DNA of 37,028 nucleotides, from assembly GCA_021807105.1 (NCBI GenBank), contig JAKAPL010000032.1:1-37028 (forward strand), read 5' to 3'. This DNA comes from Myxococcales bacterium (lineage in GTDB: Bacteria > Myxococcota > Myxococcia > Myxococcales > JAKAPL01). Below, piece by piece: positions 1-7,905 of the stretch (positions are counted from its first letter, which is position 1; each line of letters opens with the position of its first letter). The notes under the pieces were generated by a model that worked only from the letters and a program-made list of their open reading frames with translations, was not told the DNA's origin and made no database searches. The position numbers and the translations under genes are program-made.

Positions 1-112
1 CGCTCCTTCCTCCTGCGGCGTGCTTCAGCACGCCTCGTCGGTCGTCGCTGCGCTTGCCCTTCTCGGCTGCGGTCTCGAACGCCTCGCTACGCCGTACCGT
101 GAATAAGACGGG
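1..112 (-). repeat. MITE-like element, copy 1 (cut by window edge)
   Basis: Right part of the dispersed element seen five more times in the window. It ends at 112 with the terminal inverted repeat, read here as ACCGTGAATAAGACGGG. The interior matches copy 6 in reverse and lacks the 37-nt module seen in copies 3 and 4. The left end lies outside the window, so its target duplication cannot be checked; the right flank is CTAGG. It lies downstream of hutH, whose stop codon is 120 bp away. Confidence 0.85.
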
Positions 113-232
113 CTAGGAGGCTGGTGTGGAACGCGCACGACGACCGTGAGGGTACCCTGGGAACGCCGGCGTCCCGCCGGCACTGGGCTTCGGGGATTGG
201 CGTGAAGCGTCCCCGCGAAAAACAGCAGCCTC

Positions 233-1747
233 CTAGCCGCGGGCGGCGCCGGGCAGCTCTCCGGCGTCGACGAGCGCGCAGGCCGCGGCGATGTCCCGGT
301 GCAGCTCGCGATCCTGCCACATGGGCGCCACCTTCCGCCGCACCGCCGCGTGGACGCGGGCGATCGGCTCGGCCGGCCTCACCGGCGCGCGCAAATCGAT
401 CGCCTGGCAGGCGACGAGCAGCTCGATGGCGAGGACCGTCCGGCAGAGTTCCGCCGCCTGCCGCGCCTTCAGCGCCGCGCCCATGCCCATCGAGACATGG
501 TCCTCCCGCCCGGCCGAGGTGGGGATGCTGTCCACGCAGGCCGGGTGGGCGAGGATCCGCAGCTCGGCGACCAGCGCCGCGGCCGTCACCTGCGCGATCA
601 TGAAGCCCGAGTTGAGTCCCTTGTCGGGGGCGAGAAACGCGGGCAGGCCGGAGAGCGACGGGTTCACGAGCTGCTCAATCCGCCGCTCGGAGATCGCGGC
701 GAGCTGCGCGAGCGCGATGGCGACGAGGTCGGCCGCCTGCGAGACCGGCTGGCCGTGGAAGTTGCCGCCCGAGACCACCTCCCCGCGATCGGCGAAGACG
801 AGCGGGTTGTCGGTCGCCGAGTTCAGCTCGACCGCGAGCGTCGTCCGCGCGAACGCCAGCGCGTCCCGCGCCGCGCCGTGGACCTGGGGCATGCAGCGCA
901 GCGAGTAGGCGTCCTGGACCTTCTTGCAGTCCGCATGCGAGGCGTTGAGCGGGCTGCCCGCGAGCAGGGAGGCGAGGTGGGCGGCGGCGGCCCGCTGGCC
1001 GGCGTGAGGCCGCAGCTCATGCAGGAAGGGCTGGAACGGCTTCTGCGACCCGAGCAGCCCCTCGACCGTGGCGGCCCCGCAGACATCGGCCAGCTCGGAG
1101 AGCCCCTCCGCGCGCAGGAGCGCGAGTCCCGCGACCGTGGTGATGGCCTGCGTGCCGTTGACCAGCGCGAGCCCTTCCTTCGGACCGAGCACGACCGGCG
1201 CGAGCCCGGCCTCGGCGAGCGCCTCCCGCGCGGGCCGCCTCACGCCGCGGCCGAACGCCTCGCCCTCGCCGATCAGGAGCAGCCCAAGGTGGGCGAGCGG
1301 GGCGAGGTCGCCGGAGGCGCCGACCGAGCCGCGCTCGGGGACGACCGGCAGGACGTCCGCGTTCAGCGCCGCGAGCAGCAGGTCGAGCGTTTCCGGCCGG
1401 ATGCCCGAGTAGCCCTTGGCGAGGACGTTCGCCCGCAGCAGCATGAGCCCCCGCGCCTCGGGCGCGGAGAGCGGCGCGCCGACCCCGGCCGCGTGGGACA
1501 GGATCAGGTTGCGCTGGAGCTTCTCGAGATCCCCGCGCGCGACGGGGATCTCGGCGAGGGTCCCGAAGCCGGTGTTGATGCCGTAGGTCGGCTTGGGCGA
1601 CTCGGCGAGGCGATCCACCAGCGCGCGGGCGGCGGCGATCCGCTCCCGCGCGGCGGGCGCGAGGGCCACCCGCGCCCCTCCCTCCGCCACGCGCCCGAGG
1701 TCCCCGAGCGAGAGCGATGAGCCGTCGAGCGCGAGCGTGGCCGCCAT
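233..1747 (-). CDS. hutH: histidine ammonia-lyase
   Basis: Deaminates L-histidine to urocanate, the first step of histidine catabolism, in the cytoplasm. The 504-residue length is normal for the family. The sequence [14 protein letters not shown] at about residues 140-153 contains Ala144-Ser145-Gly146, the triad that cyclises into the electrophilic MIO cofactor. A YGINTGFG segment lies near residue 55, as in other aromatic amino acid ammonia-lyases. The ATG follows directly on the stop codon of the upstream lipoprotein gene (TAGATG), so the two are probably cotranscribed. No hutU, hutI or hutG is in the window, so the rest of the pathway must be elsewhere. Histidine rather than tyrosine or phenylalanine specificity is inferred from overall resemblance. 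Confidence 0.93.
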   Translation of the reverse strand: MAATLALDGSSLSLGDLGRVAEGGARVALAPAARERIAAARALVDRLAESPKPTYGINTGFGTLAEIPVARGDLEKLQRNLILSHAAGVGAPLSAPEARGLMLLRANVLAKGYSGIRPETLDLLLAALNADVLPVVPERGSVGASGDLAPLAHLGLLLIGEGEAFGRGVRRPAREALAEAGLAPVVLGPKEGLALVNGTQAITTVAGLALLRAEGLSELADVCGAATVEGLLGSQKPFQPFLHELRPHAGQRAAAAHLASLLAGSPLNASHADCKKVQDAYSLRCMPQVHGAARDALAFARTTLAVELNSATDNPLVFADRGEVVSGGNFHGQPVSQAADLVAIALAQLAAISERRIEQLVNPSLSGLPAFLAPDKGLNSGFMIAQVTAAALVAELRILAHPACVDSIPTSAGREDHVSMGMGAALKARQAAELCRTVLAIELLVACQAIDLRAPVRPAEPIARVHAAVRRKVAPMWQDRELHRDIAAACALVDAGELPGAARG

Positions 1748-2377
1748 CTATCTTTCGACCGCGAAGTCGATCGCGAGGTCGTGCGTCGGACCGGTCGCCC
1801 GGGCGAAACGGAAATGGAGGACGACCTGCCGGGCCGACCAGGCGGGCTGGAAGAAGACGTAGCCGTCGCGGCGCTTGCCTTCGCCGAGGCGCCCCATTGC
1901 CAGGGCGCGGTCGAGCACGCGGCGGTAGTCGCGCGGCCAGTAGGGCTCGACGGCGTTGGGCGAGGTCTCGTTCTCCGGAAGCTCGCGGCCCCAACCCTCG
2001 CCGATGTCCGCGGTCGACATCCGCCGCGCCAGCTCGAGCACCCCGTCCCCACCCCCGGGCGCGCCGGGCCCCGCGGTCCCGAAGAGCGACTTGAGGAGCG
2101 CGAGCGGGGGGATGGCGCGATGGACCTTCCCCGCCTCATCGACCAGGGTGAAGTCGGAGTAGCTCACCTCGAGCGCGCCGGGGCCCTGATTGGCGACGGT
2201 CACGAAGACCGGGGTCGTGGCCGCCGCCACCTCGTCCGAGTGGCGCCATCCGGGCGCCCCCAAGAGGACCACGCCGTCGCCGGACGCGAACGTCGCCGCG
2301 CCGCCCTCCGGCACGAGCGTCGGGTGGGTGCAGGCGGCGGCGAGAGCAAGGCACGGGATCAGCGGTTGCAGTTTCAT
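1748..2377 (-). CDS. putative lipoprotein, first gene of the hutH operon
   Basis: A 210-residue protein I do not recognise. It starts MKLQPLIPCLALAAAC, a signal peptide ending in a plausible though weak lipobox with Cys16. The mature part has a segment around residues 50-75 (VANQGPGALEVSYSDFTLVD) that reads like the immunoglobulin-like fold of exported DUF4352-type proteins. The reading frame is open further upstream, but I chose the ATG at 2377 because a strong GGGAGGAGGT ribosome site sits just before it. Its stop abuts the hutH start with no gap. The functional link to histidine breakdown is unknown. Confidence 0.8.
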   Translation of the reverse strand: MKLQPLIPCLALAAACTHPTLVPEGGAATFASGDGVVLLGAPGWRHSDEVAAATTPVFVTVANQGPGALEVSYSDFTLVDEAGKVHRAIPPLALLKSLFGTAGPGAPGGGDGVLELARRMSTADIGEGWGRELPENETSPNAVEPYWPRDYRRVLDRALAMGRLGEGKRRDGYVFFQPAWSARQVVLHFRFARATGPTHDLAIDFAVER

Positions 2378-2456
2378 GAGACCTCCTCCCGGACGGCCGG
2401 GGGGCGTGAAATTACCACCCTGGCGGCCGGCCGGCCAGTCACCCAGCCCTCCCCTG

Positions 2457-2473
2457 TCCGTCGACAAGGGCGC
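2457..2473 (-). promoter_or_regulatory. 17-bp motif shared with the emrB-type gene upstream region
   Basis: The 17 bases TCCGTCGACAAGGGCGC (plus strand) occur 80 bp upstream of the lipoprotein-hutH operon and again, identically, at 9533-9549, 59 bp upstream of the EmrB-type transporter. Similarity continues on both sides (CCCTG before, TC-ACTTC after), about 30 bp in all. Orientation to the downstream gene is the same in both. It could be an operator, a promoter part or another small repeat; no clear -10 element is visible. Confidence 0.35.
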
Positions 2474-2555
2474 GTCGACTTCTTCGACCCCGGCGAAGCC
2501 GGGGATGCTCCGTCGCCGCGGTCCTCACCGCACCTGCGCCTCCGGAGAGGCTCAC

Positions 2556-2646
2556 CCCGTCTTATTCACGGTCCGGCTGCTGCGGCGTCCGATCCCGCGC
2601 CTGCGGTCTCGAACGCCTCGCTACGCCGGACCGTGAATAAGACGGG
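2556..2646 (-). repeat. MITE-like element, copy 2 (minimal, 91 bp)
   Basis: Both termini are intact: CCCGTCTTATTCACGGT on the left and its complement on the right. They are flanked by perfect 5-bp direct repeats CTCAC (2551-2555 and 2647-2651). The centre is deleted compared with the longer copies, joining the two arms at a GCCTGCGG microhomology. The right CTCAC contains the stop codon of the SPFH gene on the minus strand, so insertion was exactly at the gene end without lengthening it. Confidence 0.9.
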
Positions 2647-2647
2647 C

Positions 2648-3505
2648 TCACTTCACCTCGAGCAGCGGTGTGGCCTTCCCGTCGCCCATCATGATGACCT
2701 TCGCGTTGGGCGACTGGGCCAGATGGTCCATCGCCTCGATCTGCTGCCACTTGAGGACGTCGGGGGTGAGGTTCGACTGGATCAGCCGCTCGTAGTCGGC
2801 GGTCGCCTGGGCGGCGATCCGCTTGGCGTCCGCCAGCCCCCGCGCGCGGATGCGCGTCTGCTCGGCCTCGGAATTCGCCTGGATCCGCTGGCGCTCGGCC
2901 CGCTGTCTTTCAATCTCGTTCTCGTACTGCTGCTGTTGCATGAGCTGCTCCTTCTGGAGCTTCTCGTTGATGGCCTGCTGGACCTGCTCCGGCAGCGTCA
3001 CGTCGCGGATGAGGACCGCCTCGAGGACGATGTGCCGGCCATGGATCGCCGTCTCGATGCCCTTCCGGATCTGCCGTTCGATGACCTCGCGCTGCTTGGA
3101 GTAGATCTCGTCGGGCTTGTAGCGGCCGATGACGCGGCGAGCCTGCGAGCGGAGCGTGGGTCCGATCAGGATGGAGTAGTAATGGGTCCCCAGCTCCTGG
3201 TCGAGCTGGACCGCCTCCCCCGGGACGATGTGGTAGCGGATCGAAGCGTCGAGGACGATCCGTTCGCCGTCGGAGCTGAGGACGTAGAGCCGCTCCTCGC
3301 GCTCCTGCGACCGGGCGTCGAAGATCGTGGCCTTGTCGTAGACGCTCGGCTGGGTGAACTCGCCCGGGCCGTAGACCTTGTCGCTCATCCCGTCGAGGGT
3401 CCAGAGGACGGCGACGTGGCCGGGGGGGACGTCGACGTAGGCGCAGCCCGTGGCGGCGGCCAGGACGAGCGGCAGCGAGAGGCGAGACCTTCCGGGGAGC
3501 TTCAT
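2648..3505 (-). CDS. SPFH/band-7 (prohibitin-like) lipoprotein
   Basis: A 285-residue SPFH-domain protein. The N-terminus MKLPGRSRLSLPLVLAAATGC is a signal peptide with a likely lipobox and Cys21; the following Ala suggests outer-membrane sorting. The band-7 domain covers about residues 25-190 (PPGHVAVLWTLDG, DASIRYHI, PTLRSQARRVIG). A Gln/Glu/Arg-rich coiled coil at about 185-240 (EKLQKEQLMQQQQYENEIER) and a C-terminal tail resemble the prohibitin/flotillin plan. SPFH proteins build oligomeric rings or cages at membranes. Most are anchored by a transmembrane helix, so a lipoprotein form is less usual. A strong AAAAGGAGGAA ribosome site precedes the ATG. It lies 30 bp downstream of the beta-barrel gene and is probably cotranscribed with it. 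Confidence 0.87.
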   Translation of the reverse strand: MKLPGRSRLSLPLVLAAATGCAYVDVPPGHVAVLWTLDGMSDKVYGPGEFTQPSVYDKATIFDARSQEREERLYVLSSDGERIVLDASIRYHIVPGEAVQLDQELGTHYYSILIGPTLRSQARRVIGRYKPDEIYSKQREVIERQIRKGIETAIHGRHIVLEAVLIRDVTLPEQVQQAINEKLQKEQLMQQQQYENEIERQRAERQRIQANSEAEQTRIRARGLADAKRIAAQATADYERLIQSNLTPDVLKWQQIEAMDHLAQSPNAKVIMMGDGKATPLLEVK

Positions 3506-3535
3506 GTTCGTGTTCCTCCTTTTGACTGCGGTGGA

Positions 3536-4234
3536 TCAGTGGGGTCGCGGAGGGGCCCCGAAGCTGACGGTGAGTCCGAGGTCGACGACCAGGACCTGGA
3601 ACGCGCTGGGGCCGACCGGCGAGATCCAGTCACGGGCGGCGAGATCCACGGCCACGTGGCGGGAGAGCGGCAGCCCGAGACCCAGCCCGGCCGCCCCCCC
3701 CGGGCTGACGGAGACGGTCGCCCCGCCCGAGTTGAACGGCACCGCGGAGTTGACGAACGAAGCGCCGACGAGCGCCTCCACGAACGGCATCGGGACGATG
3801 TAGGGGAACGTGTACCGCATCCCGACGGTGGCGAGCTGCCACTGGGTCCGGTCGACGAGGGTCGGGGCGAGCCCGAGGTCCTGGTAGCGGAACTCGAGCG
3901 CGACGCCGTTCGGGAACTCGTAGCCGACGAGGCCGCCGGCCGCGAAGCCGGGGCTCGCCTCCGCGCTGCCGGTGAAGATGGGGAACGCGGCCCCGGCGTC
4001 GATGGAGACGAGCACCCCTTCGCGCGGGCCGCCGCGGATGTGGTAGCCGCCGCTCCCGAGGCCGTGCAGCAACCTCCCCTCGTCCTCGTCCAAGACGAGC
4101 GCGGGGACGAGCCCTTCGGAGACGGCCGCGGGCGGGACCAGGTCGGGGAGCGAGAGGATCAACGGGGCGGCGCGCGCGCCCCTCGGCGCGAAGAGGACGA
4201 GGAGCGCCGCGACGCACGCCGGCGCCCAGACCAT
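3536..4234 (-). CDS. outer-membrane beta-barrel protein (OmpA/porin-like), partner of the SPFH gene
   Basis: A 232-residue exported protein. [24 protein letters not shown] is a classical signal peptide with an AxA-type cleavage site. The mature protein shows alternating hydrophobic residues and Gly/aromatic turns ([63 protein letters not shown]) as in small 8-stranded barrels with an outer-membrane-protein-like fold. The frame is open to 4462, but the extension is Pro/Ser-rich and lies in a repeat-like intergenic stretch, so I took the ATG at the signal peptide. The exact family is not recognised. Confidence 0.75.
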   Translation of the reverse strand: MVWAPACVAALLVLFAPRGARAAPLILSLPDLVPPAAVSEGLVPALVLDEDEGRLLHGLGSGGYHIRGGPREGVLVSIDAGAAFPIFTGSAEASPGFAAGGLVGYEFPNGVALEFRYQDLGLAPTLVDRTQWQLATVGMRYTFPYIVPMPFVEALVGASFVNSAVPFNSGGATVSVSPGGAAGLGLGLPLSRHVAVDLAARDWISPVGPSAFQVLVVDLGLTVSFGAPPRPH

Positions 4235-4267
4235 CGCGGACTTCCCTGCTCTACGCTCTCTAAGAAT

Positions 4268-4395
4268 GCTCGCGCCGCGCGAGGACTCGGGGAGATCTCC
4301 GGCGAAGACGAGGTGGGATGGGGGGTGCGGGGGGCTCTGGGCTCCCGCCGCTAAAGGACCGCCGTCAGGCGATCCGGACGTCGCGGCGCGGATCG
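4268..4395 (+). repeat. diverged intergenic repeat, copy A
   Basis: About 120 bp here resemble 11286-11410. Shared blocks in the same order are GCGCCGCGCGA, GACGAG-TGGGATGGGG, GGGCTCCC and GGACCGCCGTC-GGCG, then CGTCGCGGCG. It fills most of the 234 bp between the beta-barrel gene and the next lipoprotein. By eye it is clearly related but well diverged. Confidence 0.5.
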
Positions 4396-4468
4396 CCTCC
4401 TGGCCGCGTTGGGTTGCGGCCTCCGAAGGCCGCGCTGCGAGGGATGTGGGCAGGAGCTCCATGGGCCC

Positions 4469-4840
4469 TCACTCGTTCCCGCCGGTCACGGGAGCAGGGG
4501 GCGGGGCAACGTCGAGGGTGGCCTCGGTTCGGTCCGCCCCCCCCGTCTCCACGTCTTCCATCCCCTCGGCGCGGCTCTCGGGATCGCGCGGGCGGAACTC
4601 GGCGTCGCAGTCCGACCGGCACGCCTTCTCTTCCCACGCACCCTCGCTGCGCGCGTCCGCGCCCCCTTCGTTGTCCGTGCCCGTGTCCAGCTCGGTCATG
4701 CGGCGGGCGTCGTCCTTGCACCCCGCGACGCACTTCTGCCAGGACGTCCGCTCCTGGCGGAGGGTCGTCGTGGTCGCCGCGCAGGCGCAAAGCGCCGCGC
4801 CCGCCGACACGACCCACCATCGCCATCCCGAAAAGCCCAT
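4469..4840 (-). CDS. small putative lipoprotein
   Basis: A 123-residue protein of unknown function. [20 protein letters not shown] is a signal peptide with a likely lipidated Cys (Cys18 or Cys20). The mature part has pairs of cysteines ([18 protein letters not shown]) and is rich in acidic residues, so it may be disulfide-bonded in the periplasm. I placed the start at 4840 because a GAGGAGG ribosome site lies just upstream, not at the more distal in-frame ATG at 4873. It is divergent from bioB, 136 bp away. Confidence 0.68.
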   Translation of the reverse strand: MGFSGWRWWVVSAGAALCACAATTTTLRQERTSWQKCVAGCKDDARRMTELDTGTDNEGGADARSEGAWEEKACRSDCDAEFRPRDPESRAEGMEDVETGGADRTEATLDVAPPPAPVTGGNE

Positions 4841-4976
4841 GGCCTGCCTCCTCGAACGCCACCTCTCTACCACATCCGGGAGCTGCTGCCTCGCGATCCC
4901 TGACGCGCGGGAAGCGACGGTTATTCAGCTTCCGGCCGCTTCCCCTGTCCGGCTCCGCCAGGTAGAGTGGCGGGCC

Positions 4977-5951
4977 ATGAACGACACCCTTCGTCACGAC
5001 TGGACGCTCACCGAGGTCCTCGAGATCCACCGCCGGCCGCTCCTCGCGCTCGTCCGCGACGCGGAGGAGGTCCACCGCCGCTGGCACGCGCCGGACGCGG
5101 TCCAGCTCTGCACGCTCCTGTCGGTCAAGACCGGCGGCTGCGGCGAGGACTGCGGCTACTGCTCGCAGTCGGCGCACCACCCGGAGAGCCCCGTCGCGCG
5201 CGAACCGCTGCTGGACGCCGCCGCGGTCGTCGCCCGCGCGCGGGCCGCCCGCGAGGCCGGCGCCACCCGCTTCTGCATGGGCGCCGCCTGGCGCGAGGTG
5301 AAGGACGGCCCGGCCTTCCAGGAGGTGCTCGCCATGGTCCGCGGCGTCAAGGCGCTCGGCCTGGAGACCTGCTGCACCCTCGGCATGCTGACCGCCGATC
5401 AGGCGCGCGCGCTCAAGGCGGCGGGGCTCGACGCCTACAACCACAACCTCGACACGTCCCGCGATTTCTACGGGCACGTCGTGACGACGCGGACCTACGA
5501 CGACCGCCTCGCGACCCTGCGCGCGGTCCGCGAGGCGGGCATCACCGTCTGTTGCGGCGGCATCATCGGCATGGGTGAGACCCTGGCGGACCGGGCCGCC
5601 CTGCTCCAGACGCTCGCGACCCTCACGCCCCACCCCGAGAGCGTGCCGATCAACGCCCTCGTCGCGGTCCCGGGCACGCCGATGGCCGGCCTCCCGCCCG
5701 TCGATCCGCTCGACGTCGTCCGGACGATCGCCACCGCGCGGATCCTCATGCCCGCCTCGCGCGTCCGCCTGTCGGCCGGCCGGACATCGCTCTCCCGCGA
5801 GGCGCAGCTCCTCTGCTTCCTCGCCGGCGCGAACTCGGTCTTCTACGGGGAGAAGCTGCTGACCACGCCGAACCCCCAGGCCGAGGCGGACGATCGGCTC
5901 TTCGCCGAGTTGGGCCTGCGCCCGCTCCCCCCGGCGGCCGAGGCAGCCTAG
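4977..5951 (+). CDS. bioB: biotin synthase
   Basis: A radical SAM enzyme that inserts sulfur into dethiobiotin, the last step of biotin synthesis. The radical SAM cluster motif CGEDCGYC has Cys55, Cys59 and Cys62, in the exact BioB spacing and context ([15 protein letters not shown]). Further BioB hallmarks are YNHNLDTS at about residue 155 and the C-terminal [13 protein letters not shown] with the substrate-side Asn. The 324-residue length is normal. The frame is open for 237 codons upstream, but family alignment starts at the ATG at 4977. The ribosome site is weak. No other bio gene is adjacent. The gene ends 47 bp before MITE copy 3. Confidence 0.95.
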   Translation: MNDTLRHDWTLTEVLEIHRRPLLALVRDAEEVHRRWHAPDAVQLCTLLSVKTGGCGEDCGYCSQSAHHPESPVAREPLLDAAAVVARARAAREAGATRFCMGAAWREVKDGPAFQEVLAMVRGVKALGLETCCTLGMLTADQARALKAAGLDAYNHNLDTSRDFYGHVVTTRTYDDRLATLRAVREAGITVCCGGIIGMGETLADRAALLQTLATLTPHPESVPINALVAVPGTPMAGLPPVDPLDVVRTIATARILMPASRVRLSAGRTSLSREAQLLCFLAGANSVFYGEKLLTTPNPQAEADDRLFAELGLRPLPPAAEAA

Positions 5952-5998
5952 GAGGCTAATGTCAAATAGGTGCCGTCGCGAGAGAGCCGAGACCTAAG

Positions 5999-6238
5999 CC
6001 CGTCTTATTCACGGTACGGCGTAGCGAGGCGTTCGAGACCGCAGCCGAGAAGGGCAAGCGAGAGCGACGACCGACGAGGCGTGCTGAAGCACCTCCCCCC
6101 AAGTCGTTTGGAGGGTGGCAAGCCCCCCGCAGGAGGAAGGAGCGAGCACACCCCCCCATGTCGTTGTAGGGGTGGCAAGCCCCCCCTTCGCAGGCGCGGG
6201 ATCGGACGCCGCAGCAGCCGGACCGTGAATAAGACGGG
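5999..6238 (+). repeat. MITE-like element, copy 3 (240 bp)
   Basis: Long form of the family. Terminal inverted repeats are intact and flanked by perfect 5-bp duplications CTAAG (5994-5998 and 6239-6243). The interior holds two similar modules (AAGTCGTTTGGAGGGTGGCA and ATGTCGTTGTAGGGGTGGCA), each followed by a C-run, separated by about 28 bp. It lies between the converging 3' ends of bioB and an MFS gene. Confidence 0.92.
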
Positions 6239-6243
6239 CTAAG

Positions 6244-6375
6244 GCGAGACGGGCGCCCGAGGAGTGAAGAGCGGAAACGTACTCTTTGCAGTACGTCTTG
6301 CAGCGAAGCGACGAGGCCGCCCGTCGCAGCGAAGGGTTCGGCTTTCGCAGCAGGCAGCCATTGGACACCAGTCTC
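6244..6375. other. hairpin-bearing spacer, possible decayed relative of the 7653-7832 element
   Basis: No gene is seen here. A perfect hairpin lies at 6277-6296 (ACGTACT, 6-nt loop, AGTACGT). On the minus strand it reads AAGACGTACTGC, close to the hairpin core AAGACGTACTGA of the inverted-repeat element at 7653-7832. A GCGAAAGCCGAACCC stretch on the minus strand also recalls that element's terminus. It could act as a terminator for the MFS gene, although no T-run follows. Confidence 0.35.
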
Positions 6376-7632
6376 CTAGACTACGCCCGCCCTCTCGGCG
6401 CGCATGAGCCACAGCCCGATGGGGACGGCGAGCACGACCAGGACGGCGGTGCCCCCGTAGGTCAAGAGCGCCGAACGGGCGAGCAGGCTCGCGCCGACGA
6501 TCGGCCCCAGCGCGCCGCCCGCGTCCCCCGCGAGCTGAAGGCAGCCGATGGCGCTGCCGCGCTCGCGGGGCGGCGTCAGATCGCCGAGCAGCGCGACCAG
6601 GGGGGTGGTGAGCGCGCCCATCGCGACGCCGGCGAGGGCCAGGCCCGCCGCGATCACCGGGAGCGAGTGGGCGAGCCCGATCGCGACCATGCCCGGCGCG
6701 AGCGCGACGAGGCCGCCGGTCGCGAGGCGGGCGCGCCACCCCGGCCGATCGGACAGCCATCCGGCGGCCGGCGCGGTGGCGATCAGGCAGAGGATGAAGC
6801 AGCTCATGAAGAGGCCGGAGGAGGTGAGGACCGAGAGGCCGAGCAGCCGGAGCCCCCGCTGCTCGAGGACGAGGACCAGCGTGGTGAGGATGACCCCCTG
6901 GGCCGCGAACACGCCGACGAGGTTCATCGCCGCGATCGCGCCGACGCGCCGGTCGAGCAGGGTCGCGAGGAGCTGCCGAAAGGACGGCAGCTCGCGCCCC
7001 GGCGGCCGCAGATCCGGGATCACCCGCTGGGCCGCGGCCGCGGCCAGCGCCGGCGCGATCATCGCGACGCCGAACGCCGCGGCCGGCCCCAGTGCGCCCG
7101 CGAGCACGCCGCCCGCCGCGAGCCCGAGCGGCATGCCCGCCGACTGGGCGGACCGGACGATGCCCGCGCTCATCCCCCGGTGGCGCTCGCCGCCCGCGTG
7201 GATCGCGAGAGTCTGGCCGCCGACGAAGACGCCCGAGGAGGCGGGGCCATGCAAGAGGCGGCCGAGCAGGAAGAAGATCCCGGGGTGGCCGGTGAGCACC
7301 CCCGCGCAGTAGAGGCCCAGCACCGCGACCTGCAACGCGAGCCCGGCGACCAGCATCCTCTTCGGCCCGTAACGGTCCGCCAACCGTCCGACGGCGGGGT
7401 TCACCAGGATCCGGCCGATCCGGTTCGCGGCGAGGATCGTCCCGATGAACGGGAGCGAGAGGCCGGCGTGCAGCCCGACGATCGGCAGGATGGGGAACGC
7501 CATGCCGCTCCCGACGCCGGCGAGCAGCACCCCCGGCGCGATCTCCAGCGCGGTCCGGCGCGCCTCGGCGGCGGAGACCTCGGGCGTCACCCCGGCGGGC
7601 AGGTGACCCGCGCTCTCGGGGAGGGCGTTCAC
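6376..7632 (-). CDS. MFS transporter
   Basis: A 418-residue major facilitator with about 12 hydrophobic segments. After TM2 there is the conserved loop GRLADRYGPKRMLV (motif A, GxLaDrxGrkxxl), and a second such loop (GWLSDRPGWRARLATGG) follows at the start of the second half. The opening region (PGVLLAGVGSGMAFPILPIVG) matches drug/metabolite efflux MFS proteins. Substrate is unknown. The frame continues to 7773, but those 47 codons are read out of a separate repeat element, so I chose the GTG at 7632, with a GGAG about 10 nt before it. It is downstream of and codirectional with the EmrB-type gene. Confidence 0.85.
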   Translation of the reverse strand: MNALPESAGHLPAGVTPEVSAAEARRTALEIAPGVLLAGVGSGMAFPILPIVGLHAGLSLPFIGTILAANRIGRILVNPAVGRLADRYGPKRMLVAGLALQVAVLGLYCAGVLTGHPGIFFLLGRLLHGPASSGVFVGGQTLAIHAGGERHRGMSAGIVRSAQSAGMPLGLAAGGVLAGALGPAAAFGVAMIAPALAAAAAQRVIPDLRPPGRELPSFRQLLATLLDRRVGAIAAMNLVGVFAAQGVILTTLVLVLEQRGLRLLGLSVLTSSGLFMSCFILCLIATAPAAGWLSDRPGWRARLATGGLVALAPGMVAIGLAHSLPVIAAGLALAGVAMGALTTPLVALLGDLTPPRERGSAIGCLQLAGDAGGALGPIVGASLLARSALLTYGGTAVLVVLAVPIGLWLMRAERAGVV

Positions 7633-7652
7633 GGCGCGCGCGCTCCAACTCG

Positions 7653-7832
7653 GACTTGGGTTTCGCCCTTTTCGCCGTCGCGAGGTCGAGGACGGGGCGA
7701 GCCGCCGCGAGACGCACAGGCGGTTTTCGTCGAAGACGTACTGAAGTACGTCGAGACGAAAACCGCCGAGCACCGAAGCGCCGGCCGCGCCGGACCGAGC
7801 GCGAGCAGGCGCAAAAGGGCGAAACCCAAGTC
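7653..7832. repeat. second inverted-repeat element with nested hairpin
   Basis: A 180-bp element with perfect 20-bp terminal inverted repeats GACTTGGGTTTCGCCCTTTT (7653-7672 and 7813-7832). At its centre is a nearly perfect hairpin, 7719-7767: outer 13-bp stem GGCGGTTTTCGTC/GACGAAAACCGCC and inner 8-bp stem GACGTACT/AGTACGTC. It is unrelated to the CCCGTCTTATTC family. It lies between two codirectional transporter genes and ends 20 bp before the downstream MFS start, so it may influence that gene. No target duplication was found at its ends. Confidence 0.8.
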
Positions 7833-7905
7833 GGAGGAGAAGGGAGCAGCGGCCGGGGTCGCGGCCAGGGTCCTCAAGAGGCTGGCTTCTTCCGGGCGGG
7901 CGGGC

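Noticed and set aside
113-236. Inverted pair CTAGGAGGCTG (113-123) and CAGCCTCCTAG (226-236) around the hutH 3' end, with a third CTAGGAGGCT at the bioB stop (5948)
   Set aside because: Considered as a terminator or insertion boundary, but the arms are over 100 bp apart, no T-run follows, and the third copy has no partner. Left as a curiosity.
1781-4354. Very long plus-strand open frame (857 codons) antisense to the SPFH, barrel and lipoprotein genes
   Set aside because: Composition is Arg/Gly/Asp-rich without family motifs; it is a shadow of high-GC codon bias of the minus-strand genes, which have recognisable domains and ribosome sites. The same applies to 13476-16505 (+), 19238-21694 (+) and 24082-26655 (-).
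6376-7632. Biotin transporter role for the MFS gene next to bioB
   Set aside because: The genes converge, are separated by a MITE, and the protein has no BioY or known biotin-carrier features.
7633-7773. N-terminal extension of the MFS transporter to an ATG at 7773
   Set aside because: The 47 codons are read out of the inverted-repeat element at 7653-7832 and have no similarity to MFS N-termini.
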